Source: Zantedeschia hybrid cultivar
Taxonomy: Eukaryota > Streptophyta > Magnoliopsida > Alismatales > Araceae
DNA length: 64,000 bases
Assembly: GCA_030544215.1 (NCBI GenBank)
Contig: JARZZO010000013.1
Span: 23,240,729-23,304,728, forward strand
Direction: 5' to 3'
Position numbers and translations under genes: made by a program
Notes under the pieces: model-generated
Told to the model about the DNA's origin: nothing
What the model saw: only the letters and a program-made list of their open reading frames with translations
Database searches by the model: none
Part shown: piece by piece, positions 45,346 to 56,225 of the stretch
How positions within the stretch are numbered: position 1 is the first letter of the stretch
Layout: the number at the start of each line of letters is the position of its first letter

Positions 45346-46184
45346 AAAAGAACCAGACTCGGTCACTCATTCAGACACAGAGACAAATGTAGGTAAAGCA
45401 GAGTACTTTTCATATATGAACAAGTACAAAATAGGCCATAGGCTTGGCCGCAGCATCTCAAAAAGCAAACAAAAATCGGGACAAGCCCCCGTACTAGCTT
45501 TCGGGATCATCGCCGTCTACATCAACAGGAGTCTGGCCGGGAGATGCCAGAGGAGAAGCTTCAACTGGAACGGCCGCATCGCCTTCCGCAGGAGCCAGAG
45601 CTCTTTCGGCCTTAAGTCTTTCCCACCATGCCATAAGCTCGTCGCCCTCCTCGTCCGTCGGGTAGCCGATGCCGGTCAGATCTGTGGCAGGACACGCCTT
45701 CTGAGCGATGGCCAGCCCCAGAGCAAACACGGACGAGGCTGCCTGGACCCGCGCCTCCATTATCTCCTCGGCAAAGACCGGGCCGGCCTTATAGCTTGCC
45801 ACAGCTGTGCAAGTAGCATCTTCGGCTTCCTTGGCCTTGGCTTCCAAATCGGCTTTCAGAGCCGAGACCTCCCTTGTCCTGGATCTCGGTCTTCAGAAAT
45901 GCGATCTCGGCCCGGGCCTTCTCCAGTTCCTTCTCGACCTTCTCCCTCTCCTGCTCGGCCCTCGTCTTGGCCTCGGAGGTAGTGCGAATCACCTCCTTCT
46001 GCTCCCCCAGCTCGGCCCGCATCCGAGCATTAGCCCTGAGGAGGACATCGACGTTCGCCTCCAGATCGCGCTGCACCGCGGCCACTTTGCCCGAGGCCAG
46101 CTGATCCGAAGCCCGGTCGATATCTAGGAGCTTCTACTGAACAGCGGCCTGGCGGCGAGCAAGAGCTCCGCACATAACCGCGGC

Positions 46185-46261
46185 CTACAACAAGAAAGGA
46201 AAGATAAGTCCGAGACAGTAGAAGGAAGCAATGAACAAAGATAAAGACAAGGATTTTTTAC
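46185..46261 (-). other. Predicted intron 2 of G2 antisense gene
   Basis: 77 bp, CAG before GTAAAA, ending TTTCTTGTTGTAG before GCCGCG. Phase 0; the downstream exon is in the coiled-coil frame. G3 counterpart at 51546-51616 (GTAATG to CTTCAG, again followed by GCCGCG). Confidence 0.7.
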
Positions 46262-46857
46262 CTGGACGGAGTGACGAACGCACTGAAAGGATAAGCCTTC
46301 CGAAGAAAGCTCCTTGATCTCGTCCTCAGCCATCGGCAGGGTCCAGCCGCGGACGATGCGTAGGCACGTCTGGGTATCCTCCAGACTCCCGTCCGCAAAG
46401 ACCCCCACGTCCGGGCGCCATGGCTCGTGCCCGTACTCCCGGGACATGTGAGTCCCGGCTGGCCCAAAGGGAAAAGAAATATTCTCCGTCTCGGCCCCGG
46501 TGGCCGAAGGAGAATCGCCCCTCTGTGGTTTCGGAGACGTCGAGAGCGGAGCACCCCGCGTCGCAACCGGCCTCTTGACCGCAGGGGTGGATTCCTTCTC
46601 GTCGGGATCGTCTGCCCGGCTCCTCTTCGCTGGTCGGCCGCTCCCTCGGACGACCGACTTTCCTTTCTGCTTCTCTCTTTCAAGCGCAGCAACAGCGGCG
46701 CGGCCTTCGACAGAAGCCGCCGTCTACCTTGTAGCCCGGGCGCTAGGGGCCGAAACCCCTCCGACCGTCCCTTCTCCCGCCGCCTATGGCTGGGATGGTC
46801 GGGACTGCCCAGACTGCTTGGAGAGTCGGCCGAGCAAACCCCGAAGTCCAGACATTT

Positions 46858-46935
46858 CTGCAGACAAAAAGAAAAAAAAAGAGGGTTAGCAACGACTTAA
46901 AGTATACAACTTTCTTCGACTCAAGACCGACTTAC
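46858..46935 (-). other. Predicted intron 1 of G2 antisense gene
   Basis: 78 bp, starting GTAAGT and ending TTTTTCTTTTTGTCTGCAG. Joining the flanks keeps the frame of exon 1 with that of the EYGHEPW block. G3 has a 75-bp counterpart (51124-51198) with the same TGCAG-AAA acceptor. Confidence 0.7.
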
Positions 46936-48200
46936 CCCCGGCCGTGGCTTCAACGCCCTCTTCGGACGGAAGGGCTTCGGCCGGAGACTCGACCGCGGCA
47001 GCTCCCTCGGCCTCTCCCAAAGTATCTTCAAGAGGAAGATAAGGGGAGACTCGAGGAGGAGAGGACGTCGGATATGGCCAAGCTCCCATCTGTACGAGCC
47101 TCTCCTCATCCTCAAAAAGCTCCGCAATATCATACGGAGAATCGGCTTCTAGGAGGTGCACGATGTCGAGCTGCTCAGGGTTGATGGAAGGCAGATCGGA
47201 GAGGCCCTCGGCCAAAGGTGCCCATTCAGTAGGGAAGGGCCACACGCTCTTCTCCTCCTCCAGGAGAGAAACGAAGAGGAAGCCCTTCTTCCAATGATGA
47301 ATGGACGAGGGCTTCCCAGGAAAGATACCCCGGCCGAAGCGGGGGACGAAGCAATACCAATCAGATTTCCCCTGTAGTTGTATCTTGAAAAGATAGCGGA
47401 AGACGTTTACCGAAGGGATGGCCTCGAGATAAGCGTGCACAGCCAAGAAGGCGTAGACTGTCCGCCAAGAATTCGGAAAGAATTGGGACGGGGCCAATCC
47501 ATAGAAGCTCAAAAGGTTGATAACAAAGGAAGGAAGGGGAAGACGAAAGCCCGCCCAGAAGCTTTGCTCATAGATAGAAAAGCAGCCCGACTGGACGGAG
47601 TTAGCCCTGGTGTTCTTCCCGGGTCGAATAGGAATTATCCAAGATGGAAACTGATAGTAGGTAGTGATGACTTTGATGGCATTGGCATTGAGGAGACTAA
47701 CCACGTCAGAAACAATCTCGGCCGGGCGATGGCCAGAAGTAGAAGGCTGGGCTACAACCGGAACGGATTCAGTTTCCTCAGCCGGAAGCATCTCCGCCTC
47801 ATCCGCCATAGCCGAAGCAAAATAATTCAAAGAGAAGGGAGACGACAAGGAAGACTGGGGAGGTCTGGATGAAGAGCAAGAAGAACCACCTTCGAGCGAA
47901 GAGCTACTCTCGGCCAAAGGGGAACAACTGGACATGAATTACGGAGCAGAGAGGGAGAATTGAGGCTTACCCTCAAAGAAAGGTCTCCTCAACAGCAAAT
48001 GGCCTCCCCGGCGGCAAAGGATCCCCCGACGATGATTCTCGGCAACAAAGAACTCTCCAGCAACGGACAAGGCGCCCTCAAACACCCTTGATGGTTCGCT
48101 CTTCGCTGGTGAAGCAGGAACGCTTGGAGAAGCCACTCGCAGGGAAGCACAGGCGCAAGGGGAGAAGAAAGCGGAACAGTGCACGGGGGAGGAGGGTTAG

Positions 48201-48209
48201 TATTTATAG
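48201..48209 (-). promoter_or_regulatory. TATA box of the G2 antisense gene
   Basis: CTATAAATA on the minus strand, about 266 bases upstream of the antisense ATG. G3 has CTATAAATAG about 280 bases upstream of its own ATG. Confidence 0.55.
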
Positions 48210-48871
48210 GAAAAACTTGAAGGGATCCGGTGCCGAATCAATGGCCGAGATCTTCCCTCTCTTCGGCACCACTATGCTCGGATGCGCGACACGTGTCCCG
48301 TCCTTCGCCGTGATGACAAGCGGGCTGCCGGATCGAGAGGAGGCAATCAACGGCCGGACGCGGCCTGACCTTTAGGTTGTTCATCCGGATGCTCGACACA
48401 TGTCCCAATCCTCGTGCCGAAAGCAGAAGAGGCGGCGATCCAGGTGAAATCTTGGGCAGAGAGCCGAAGTGACTCGCGATCCGCATGATCACTGTTAATG
48501 ACAGAGATCTTTTTGTGCTTTCGGCAAACCGGCCGGATACGCAACACGTGTCCTGTGTTTCTTGTGACACGACTGCGAAGGCGGGAAGCCTGAGATCTTT
48601 CCCGCCCTTGTCAGATGTCTCGATATACTCAAGTACTCGCCCCTTCACAACTAGGGACGAAAGGATCTGTCACCGAGTCTCGGCCCGAGACGAATGTGTT
48701 TACAACAAGGTCCCAGCTTGAGACGAAGGTGTCTTTCATCAGCCCTCGGTCGACCCGAGGCAGAGTTCAAAAACGGAATAAAGCAGAGGTTTCAAACGAA
48801 GTTCGTATCAATCTACTCTCCCGAGAAAGCTTTGGACTTTACTCTCGCCGTCTCATAAAATTGAGAACGAC

Positions 48872-48884
48872 AAGAGCAGGGGGC
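48872..48884 (+). other. G2 polypurine tract
   Basis: AGAGCAGGGGGCT, four bases before the 3' LTR. The purine block followed by CTATC or CATG and TGATGGGG is also seen for G3. Confidence 0.6.
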
Positions 48885-48888
48885 TATC

Positions 48889-49836
48889 TGATGGGGACAG
48901 AATCCGATTCAGCCCGTTAAAACAGCCCAGTCGCTGGGATCAGCCCAACAGCAATAGCAGTAGAGGCCTACTGGAGGCCTTCGGCCCGTTATCGGCCCAG
49001 CAGCCCTCGGCCCAACAACAGCCCAGTGGTCTTCGGCCCGTTAGCAGCCCAGCAGCCCTCGGCCCAACAGCAGCCCAGTGGTCTTCGGCCCGTTAGCGGC
49101 CCAGCAGCCTTCGGCCCAACAGCGGCCCTCGGCCCAATAGGCTTCAGCCCACTAAGCGGCATCCGGCCCAACAGCGCCCCCCCCCCCCCCCCTCTTTCGG
49201 CCCAGTAGCCGTATCCGGCCCACTCTGGTGGGAAGGATAGGCGCTATGGCGGTTTATCAGTAAACCAAAACATAGTCCTATATCGGTTGCCACCACTAAG
49301 CGACCTCTATCCTCCACTATAAATACACAGCTATTTATTACCAAAGGTATGTCTTCTCGACCAAGGACAACAGTCCAAAAGCATTAAAGCTATTTCTTCT
49401 TCCTTGACTTATGAATCAAATCTTCTTCAGAAGCTAACTTAGCCGTCGGAGGGGGTTCCTTAGGGCCGATGCCCGGGACTCCTACTGACCGGTTCTTCTT
49501 CTTCTTCTCCTCCTTCTGCAGGGGCTTCGGTTTGAATCTTTGCCGACCTCTCCGAGTCGGTCTCGGCCACCGACCTCGGGTTTTCTCCACCCCGGTCTCG
49601 ACACCTTTCGCAGGCTGGTCCGCCTCGTCCGAAGGAGCCTCGACCTCGCCCTGCGCCGGCTGGCCTGCCTCGGCCGAAGGTGTCTCATCTTCACTCCGAG
49701 CGAGCCTTCGCGGGTATCCCTCGGTCCTGTCTCTGCCCTCGTCTAGTCCCGGATTCCCGTCGGTCCTCTTCATCGATCCGATCCAATTGCGGGTTCCAGT
49801 CTCGGAATCCGACCGTGGTAAGCTTCGGCAACATCA
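48889..49836 (+). repeat. G2 3' LTR
   Basis: 948 bp, homologous to 38160-39108. TATA box TATAAATA at 49318-49325. A shorter poly-C run lies near 49177-49192. Followed by target duplication ATCGC. Confidence 0.95.
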
Positions 49837-50004
49837 ATCGCGTTGAGAATGTTGGTGTCAAATTCGGGCGTCAAGAAATTCAAAACTTCCGGCCCTCAAC
49901 ATGCCATTCGAAGTGGCGTGGCATGTGGTATTCGTCGGGAGAGGGAAGTTGCACCGACACTTAATCCTCACCGTGGATCTCATGTTGGGCCCTCTAGAGG
50001 TCCC

Positions 50005-50014
50005 CTATAAATAG
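50005..50014 (+). promoter_or_regulatory. TATA box of the G3 antisense gene
   Basis: CTATAAATAG on the plus strand, 280 bases before the ATG at 50285. No competing TATA element was seen nearer to the ATG. Confidence 0.5.
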
Positions 50015-50284
50015 TCACCAGCCTTTACGAGTAGCACTATTTGCATACCTTCACTTAGGGGCTTTAGTTGAGGAGTGAGAGGGAGGTGGCCCAAGTACGT
50101 CCTTTCGAGTGGCGGCGGCCGAATAAGTCAGAAGGTAAGCCTCTGACCCTCTCTTGTCATGCACCGTTTCATGTCCCTTTCTTCTTCTTTTCTCTCGAGC
50201 AACTCATCCTGCACTTCTCTTAAACAAGCATTGACCCAGCCTTCCCTCTCTTCCTCCTTTAGCCTCAACTCTTTTGCTTCCATA

Positions 50285-52553
50285 ATGGCAGATGAGGTTA
50301 CCTCGCTCGTCGAGACCTCTGAGCGTGCCGATAGTTAGCCAACTAAGCCGGTCAGGTAGAGCCGAAAACTAGTGGAACTGGCCTCGGTTGTCTTGTCTAA
50401 CCTTTGTAAACAAGCAATTAGCAAGATGTGGGAATGTCACAACATCCTGGACTGGGTCCAGCTGATTAAGCCATGGGCCGACTCCAGAGCTAACTCCCTT
50501 CGGCCAGGGTGCTTCTCCATTTATGAGCAAAGCTTTTGAGACAGATTTCAACTTCTCATTCACCCTTTCATTATAGACCTTCTTTGTATCTACAGTCTCT
50601 CCCCATCTCAACTCTATTCCAACTTTTAGTGAACCATCTACGGCTTCACTATTCTTTGCTCCCTCCTAGGCATGGCCCCCTGTGTTTCTATTTTTCGATA
50701 TCTTTTTAAAATAAAGCTGCAGAGAAAATCATCGTGGTTCTATTTCACCACCCATTCGGACCCTACCATCTTTTTCGACAAGCCCTCATCCATTCATGAT
50801 TGGAAGGAGGGGTTCTTCTTTGTTTGCCTCCCGAAAGGGAATAAGTAGGAACTGGTCTTTGGCTAAAAAGATCATCGACGAGGCACCGGTGGACATCAAC
50901 ATACTTCTACTGGATACCCATAGGCTAATCAAGATAGCGCTTGGCCGGATCCCAATAAAATGCCGGCCCGATCGGAGCCTTATATGCCATGCGACTAAGG
51001 GTCAAGGAAGACTAAGAGAGCCAAAGGTATCGAGACTGCTCTAGCACTGGCTATGGCACCTTCAATCGAAGGGTCTGCAGAAGTCCACGAGGTGTCCAAC
51101 AAACATTGTTGTTGGTGCCGAGAGTAAGTTGATCTCGCGCTGGTTCACTCCTTCTTATACTAATGTCCTTTTTGCTTATTGCCTTCTTTTGGATGCAGAA
51201 AGTTGAGCGGGACGTAGCAAAGGCCACCAATAAGAAGAAGGTCACAGCGCGGGATGCACCGCTGTCGGGCCCCCCTCTCAGTCAAGGTGTTCTCGGAGAA
51301 TCCTAATTAGCAGGGGAACCTCACTCTCCTATCCCTTTGGGGAGGCCTGGATGCATTTGTCCTGTGAATACCGACACGAGCCGTGGCACCCCGATCTTCG
51401 GGTATTTGCAGATGAGTCCTTAGAGGAGTCTGGGACTTCCTACCTGCTAGCTCAAGGGTTAGAAGCCCTCCACATAGTCCAAGACAAGCTTAACACCATG
51501 CCCACCGAGGGCCTCACGGCACAATGTGTGCGGCACACCGTCCAGGTAATGTGCCTATCAACTTACTCTTAAGTATTCTTTAGACGAGGCTGGCTACTAA
51601 TGCTTCCCTTCTTCAGGCCGCGACGTATTGCGGTGCTCTCGCTGCTTCACCCTCATCCAAGAAAAATTGAAGGATGTGGATAAAGCGGCGAACCACCTGG
51701 CCTCGATGAAGGTCAACATCATTCGCTGGGATTTGGAGGGTAACATCGATACACTCCTTGATTTGAATGCCCGACTTCGTACGGAGCTGGATAAGGCGCC
51801 ACGGGCATGAATCGTGATGCCCCGATCTTAGGGTATTTGCAGATGAATCCCTAAGAGGAGTCTGGGACTTCCTATCGGCTTAACACCGTGCCCATTGAGG
51901 GCCTTATGGCACAATGCCTGCAACATGCCGTCCAGGTAATGTGCCTATCAACTTACTCTTAATTATTCTTCAGATGAAGCTAGCTACTAATGCTTCCCTT
52001 CTTCAGGCCGCGAGGTATTGCAGTGCTCTTGCTCGCCGCTTCGCCCACATCCAAGAAAAACTGAAGGATGTGGGCAGCGAACAGGTAAGGCAGGCTGAGG
52101 AGAAACGTCCTTTCACCAAAGCCTGCGAAAAGGTGGAGAAGGAGACGAACGACCTCCCTGTGGCTCTGGCAGAGAAGATTGAAGCCCTCTCCCGACTGCA
52201 AAGGGAGGCCGAGGAGGAGAAGAAGAATCACCCGTAAGACTCGTGTGCTGCAGTTGCCTTGGTTGAAAAGGTTGAGGGAGACGCGCGCAATGCCGTCATC
52301 CTCTACAAGTCCACCCCAGAGCACGCCGAGGCCTTGGTGGAAGCCGGAGCTAATGCTGTCCAAATGGTCTACTTGGCTCTGACCCAAAAGGCTTGCCTTA
52401 CCTCACTGGCCTCAAGCTCCCCAACGATGCCATTGTGGCTGAACTCCTTGATTAGTGGGGTCAACTGAGCGCCGAGAGAGCCCCGGCACTCCCAGCGGAT
52501 GGAGCTCCAGGGGGTGTCAAGGCTAGAGTCTCCCCCTGTACCCTGCTACACTA
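50285..52553 (+). pseudogene. G3 antisense gene, decayed, two introns and an internal duplication
   Basis: ATG 50285 starts MADEVTSLVE; the same ADEAE block is near the N-terminus of the G2 gene. Homology continues with SLRPGCFSIYEQSF, IFRYLFKIKLQRKSSW and SSIHDWKEGFFFVCL, with stops and frameshifts throughout. Intron 1 is 51124-51198 and intron 2 is 51546-51616. Exon 2 has CEYRHEPWHPDLRVFADESL; exon 3 has IQEKLKDVDKAANHLA and coiled-coil sequence. A direct duplication (51389-51685 and 51820-52072) repeats the end of exon 2, intron 2 and the start of exon 3. It is antisense to G3 pol. Confidence 0.7.
51389..52072 (+). repeat. Direct duplication spanning an intron in the G3 antisense gene
   Basis: Copies 51389-51685 and 51820-52072 share CCCCGATCTT, GGGTATTTGCAGATGA, the donor CCAGGTAATGTGCC and the acceptor CTTCAGGCCGCG. 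The second copy has lost about 60 bases internally. 51686-51819 separates them. Confidence 0.8.
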
Positions 52554-52852
52554 GGCAATTCCCTTCTCAGCTCAAATAGGGAGGAAGTGGCGGCAGTTTG
52601 ATATCTACCTCTTCCCTCTTTCTTTTTTTCTTTTTTTTTTCTTTTTTGTGCCGACTACCATGATATAGCTGGCAGGTTGAAAACATTTGGTACTGGCTCT
52701 TTCGGGAGCCTGTTCAATACTTGTAATACTTGTAACCAGGACATTGCTCCTATCTTTTGTAAATAAGAAATATCTTTTTGTTTAAAAAATCAATTTTGTT
52801 GTGCTTTTTTCGACTAAGTGTAGGAGGCCGCTTCAAATATAGGTTACATGAG

Positions 52853-53125
52853 TACAAAGACGAATGCCGCTCCCGATATGGTTTACCGGCTAAGGCCCTA
52901 TCGGTACAGTTTACCAGGCTTAATGACGAGTGCCTCTCTTGGTAAAGTTTGCATGGGCTTAGAGACGAGTTCCGCTCTCGGTACAATTTACGCTACTAAG
53001 GTCGCTCCTGGTACGATTTATGCGGGCAAAGATAAGTGTCGCTTCTGGTACGATTTACAGGCTAAGGCCGCTCTCACTATGGTTTACATGGGCTTATAGA
53101 GGAATGCCGCTCCCGATACGGTTTA
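52853..53125. repeat. Decayed minisatellite of G3
   Basis: Imperfect copies of GCCGCTCCCGATATGGTTTA and related words (GGTACGATTT, GGGCTTA) recur every 35-70 bases. It lies between the antisense gene end and integrase, as in G1 and G2. Sequence 52554-52852 before it is AT-rich and non-coding. Confidence 0.65.
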
Positions 53126-53194
53126 CGCGGGTTTAGAATTAAATTTGCATAGAGAGGGGGAAGAAGTACCTTTTCACTATTTTTTGAATTTCAA

Positions 53195-54012
53195 TAGCGT
53201 TACAATCAGACTCAGCCCCTAGGACCAATCGGCTCTATACATAATAGCGGCAAAGCCATTTGACATTATAGGTCTTCGGGATAGGTTGGCCCCCTAGTGT
53301 TTCGAGATGATAAATGCCTCGTTGAATGATTTCCCTTACTCGGTAAGGTCCCTCCTAATTTGGGGCTAACTTACTTGATGCCTTGGCTGGCCGAGAGGCA
53401 CGTGCAACTCGGAGCACTAGATCACCCATTTCAAAATTCTTGGATTTGACTCGAGCATTGTGATACTTTGCCATCCGCTGTTGATACGCTGCAACCGAAT
53501 GCGAGCCATCTCCCTTGCCTCATCAATGAGATCCAATTGGATTTGCCATAGCTCATCATTGCTTGTTTCTTGATAAGCTAAGACTCTGGGTGACGGGATG
53601 CCTATTTCTATGGGAACACAACTTCAACTCCATAACAAGTGGCCACTCGGCTCATCGTCCGATATGCCCATAGCACGTTTGGTAATTTATCTACCCATCT
53701 TCCTTTGGCTTCATCCAGGCATGCCTTCAAACCCTGTAGAGTGGTCCAATTTGTGACTTCGGCTTGTCCATTCGTCTGTAGGTGGGCATCTGAAGTGAGT
53801 GCGGTTGATGCCGAAGGCCTCACAATTGCCCTTAAATATGTTGCCGTCAAATTTTTTGTCGTTGTCAGTAATGATTACTCAGGGAATATTGAAGCAGCAA
53901 GTAATGGATTTTCAAACAAAACTCCGAGCAATGCTATCAGTAATAGTAGCCAATGGTTCGGCTATAGACACGTTAATTTTGACTTCATATTGAATAAATT
54001 TCATGTCACAAT
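53195..54012 (-). pseudogene. G3 integrase remnant
   Basis: The minus strand shows VEVNVSIAEPLATITDS-like sequence near 53960, DNDKKFDGNIFKGNCEAFGI near 53830, TNGQAEVTN and LDEAKGRWVDKLPNVLWAYR (53608-53850). These match the integrase core of G2. Several frameshifts; the acidic residues cannot all be confirmed. It is cut at 54012. Confidence 0.75.
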
Positions 54013-56225
54013 TATAATGCCCTAAAATAGCCTGATGTTTAATCATTAATTAATTTTTATTGATTTTTTGAGATTTTTGCTGATTAACGTCAACCATGGC
54101 TGACGCCATTTAGATTCCTAGCAGAAATCAGTTTGGAATTAATTCCTAAATTCAGATAGATTTAATTGAAAAGCATCACCCATGGACGACCCTATTTGGT
54201 TCCTAATCAGTCTGGGTTTCCGATTTGAATTCGAATTAATTTCCTAATTATTTAAAGCAGGTCGGTCATAGGGAAGGCCATTTAGGTAATTGTTTCCAAT
54301 TTCCTTTGCGGATTTGTTTTCTATTTTGGCCCCTCCTAATTAGCTAAATGGCGTCCCTGATGGACGACACGTTTCAAGCACTTTCTGATAAACATGATTT
54401 GGTCGAAATAATCCGGTCTCCATGCTTGGAAGTATTTCTAACTCTTGGATGTTTCCTTCGCGGATTTTTTTTCTATTTTGGTCCCTCCTAATTAGCTAAA
54501 TGGCGTCCCTGATGGACGACACGTTTCAAGCACTTTCTAATAAACATGATTTGGCCAAATAATCCGGTCTCCATGCGTGGAAGTATTTCTAACTCTTGGA
54601 TAAAAATCCAAGGCAAGTCTGGATCCGCGAGAGAGCTCTTTTAAAGCCTAAATAACCCTAATTAAGGCTTCTATATATACACATTGGCCTTTGAAAAGGA
54701 TTGGCTATTAGAGAATTTGGAGTTAAACGCAAGGATTTTGGAGGCCCTAAATAAGAAAAACGTGGTCAAGCTTTAGAGCTTCTTCTTCCTCATCTTCCAT
54801 CTTCATTGAGGCCCATTGAAGACCAAGGCAATGGAGGGGCCAACCACTCATCCCCTTTCTAGTTTCTTTTTAGTTTCATAGTTTTTCATCTAGTTAGATT
54901 ACTGTTTTTCATTACATCGCATTCATCATACACACACATACACATCATTTTTTTTTTCTCACCTATGCTTAAAATAGGGGTTTAAAAGACTAAAGCAAAT
55001 GAGTTCTTCTTGTTTAGTTGCATGCTAGATTTATATACTACACTACCAAAAGTTCTAACCATCTTCTTTTACTTGTTTGATTTTTTGCAAGGTCCAAAGA
55101 TTTGAAAAGCTTGAAGGAAGAACTTGGAAAAAGAAGGAGAAAACAACCCTAAAAATAAGAGTAAAGCAAAGAAGAGACTCTTCTTTTTCGGCCGGCCAGA
55201 AAGGAAGAACAAAAGAACCCAATCTCCCCAAATCACAAGGTTAGTAGCAATCACTTCTTTGAAGCCTTCGGTTTCTAGCGATCACATCTTTTAATTTGAT
55301 TATTCACCAAATGTTAACACATGATACCATGATAACAACTCACGCTTTTTGAGCACTATAGCTTTTTGGCGATCACGGTGGGACTTGTCTTGCCTTTTTT
55401 TTTTTTTTTTACTCTTATCTTTTCCATTGGGCACCCTTGGTGCACCGTTTGTGTCCCTCGGGCACTATTTACGATTGATTGATTGGTTGGTTGTTTTTTC
55501 TCGTTATGTGCACCACGTGCACATCCCTTGCGGCAAAATTTTGCCCTCCCCATGATTGCCTTGAGTTGTGATGGAAAGAAGTATGCTAGTTTGATTGATA
55601 TCATTGATGTTTGCATGAGTAATTAATTTGTTGAACTATGTTTTGCATGAGTATTTGATCTTTGTTTATCTTGTTGATTTGAAAGGGAAATGCCCTGTTA
55701 TCTTTGTTAATTACTTGTTTTCGGACTTGGACAGCATCGACACAGAGCGATGTCTTTCCGAAGGACGTCGACCTTGCCCGACGCCATTCAACCTGCATAT
55801 CTTGTTTGTCTTACTGCCCGAGGCTCTGTTGACAGTAAGTTACTTTGTTGAATAACGTCGACTCAGAGCGATGCTGTTCAAGCAGCCTAACCTTCGGCCT
55901 ACAGATCTTGGATTTGTGGTTTGTTTTCAATACTATACTCATACATTATTGCATTAGAGGCCACCCCGGCCGCAGGACATTAGCACTGGGAGTCACTCAC
56001 CCTTCCATAAGAACACCCTTCTCGGCACTCTCTCCTCTCTCTGACTGGGTCGGTCCCTCGGTCAGACTAGAGTGGTTAGTGTTGAGACTTCCGTAAGTCC
56101 CCAAAATCTGGGAATTCCTCCTTGTTCATCGGGCTGGTTGTACCATTAAAGTACTAGATACATCTTCATAACGTTGTGAGTGAAATCCTAGACTATAGCG
56201 GAAACTAAATTGAAACCAGGACCCT
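54013..56225 (+). mobile_element. Long LTR-like segment before G4
   Basis: It opens TATAATGCCCTAAAATAG, probably a mutated TGTAATGCCC LTR start, directly against G3 integrase. It holds GGCGTC/GACGCC dyads similar to L1 and L2 (near 54350, 54500, 55770 and 55855) and then runs into G4 gag. No clear 3' LTR end or primer-binding site was found, so the right boundary is approximate. No gene is supported within it. Confidence 0.5.
54301..54602 (+). repeat. 151-bp tandem duplication
   Basis: 54301-54451 and 54452-54602 align closely, both with TAAATGGCGTCCCTGATGGA and CGACACGTTTCAAGCACTTT. Each unit carries one complete GGCGTC dyad. Confidence 0.9.

Larger units (their letters stand above)
45494..47935 (-). 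pseudogene. G2 antisense gene, three exons, transposase_28-like exon 1
   Basis: The start ATG is at 47935-47933. Exon 1 (47935-46936) encodes 333 codons with CFSIYEQSFWAGFRLPLPSF, LLSFYGLAPSQFFPNSWR and WKKGFLFVSLLE, recalling the plant 'putative gypsy type transposon' domain (PF04195). A GTAAGT donor (46935) and a pyrimidine tract with TGCAG (46858) bound intron 1. Exon 2 (46857-46262) has GRPAKRSR and EYGHEPWRPDVGVFAD. Intron 2 is 46261-46185 (GTAAAA to TTGTAG). Exon 3 (46184-45494) is coiled coil ending DVDGDDPES. Both introns preserve frame. Stops at 46786-46784 and 46726-46724 and one early in exon 3, plus a frameshift near 45870, inactivate it. Function unknown. Confidence 0.75.
38160..49836 (+). 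mobile_element. G2: full-length Tat-like Ty3/gypsy element
   Basis: LTRs at 38160-39108 and 48889-49836 start TGATGGGG and end CAACATCA. The target duplication ATCGC is at 38155-38159 and 49837-49841. Internally it has a primer-binding site, gag, protease, reverse transcriptase, RNase H, second RNase H and integrase on the plus strand, a 70-bp minisatellite, then a spliced-looking antisense gene on the minus strand and a polypurine tract. The dual RNase H and antisense ORF place it in the Tat group. Total 11677 bp. It inserted into G3 between the 3' LTR and the antisense gene. Confidence 0.95.
37474..54012 (-). mobile_element. G3: old Tat-like gypsy element, minus strand, split by G2
   Basis: The pieces are 37474-38159 and 49837-54012. 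On the minus strand the order from the right is integrase (truncated), minisatellite remnant, antisense gene (plus strand), then the 3' LTR. The pieces join across G2 at the duplicated ATCGC. Proteins are far more decayed than in G1 and G2. The 5' half, including reverse transcriptase, is missing; a long LTR-like segment replaces it at 54013. Confidence 0.75.

Noticed and set aside
46427..46900. 157- and 129-residue plus-strand ORFs opposite the antisense gene
   Set aside because: They are shadows of exon 2 of the minus-strand gene. They cross the predicted intron, and G3 homology supports the minus frame only.
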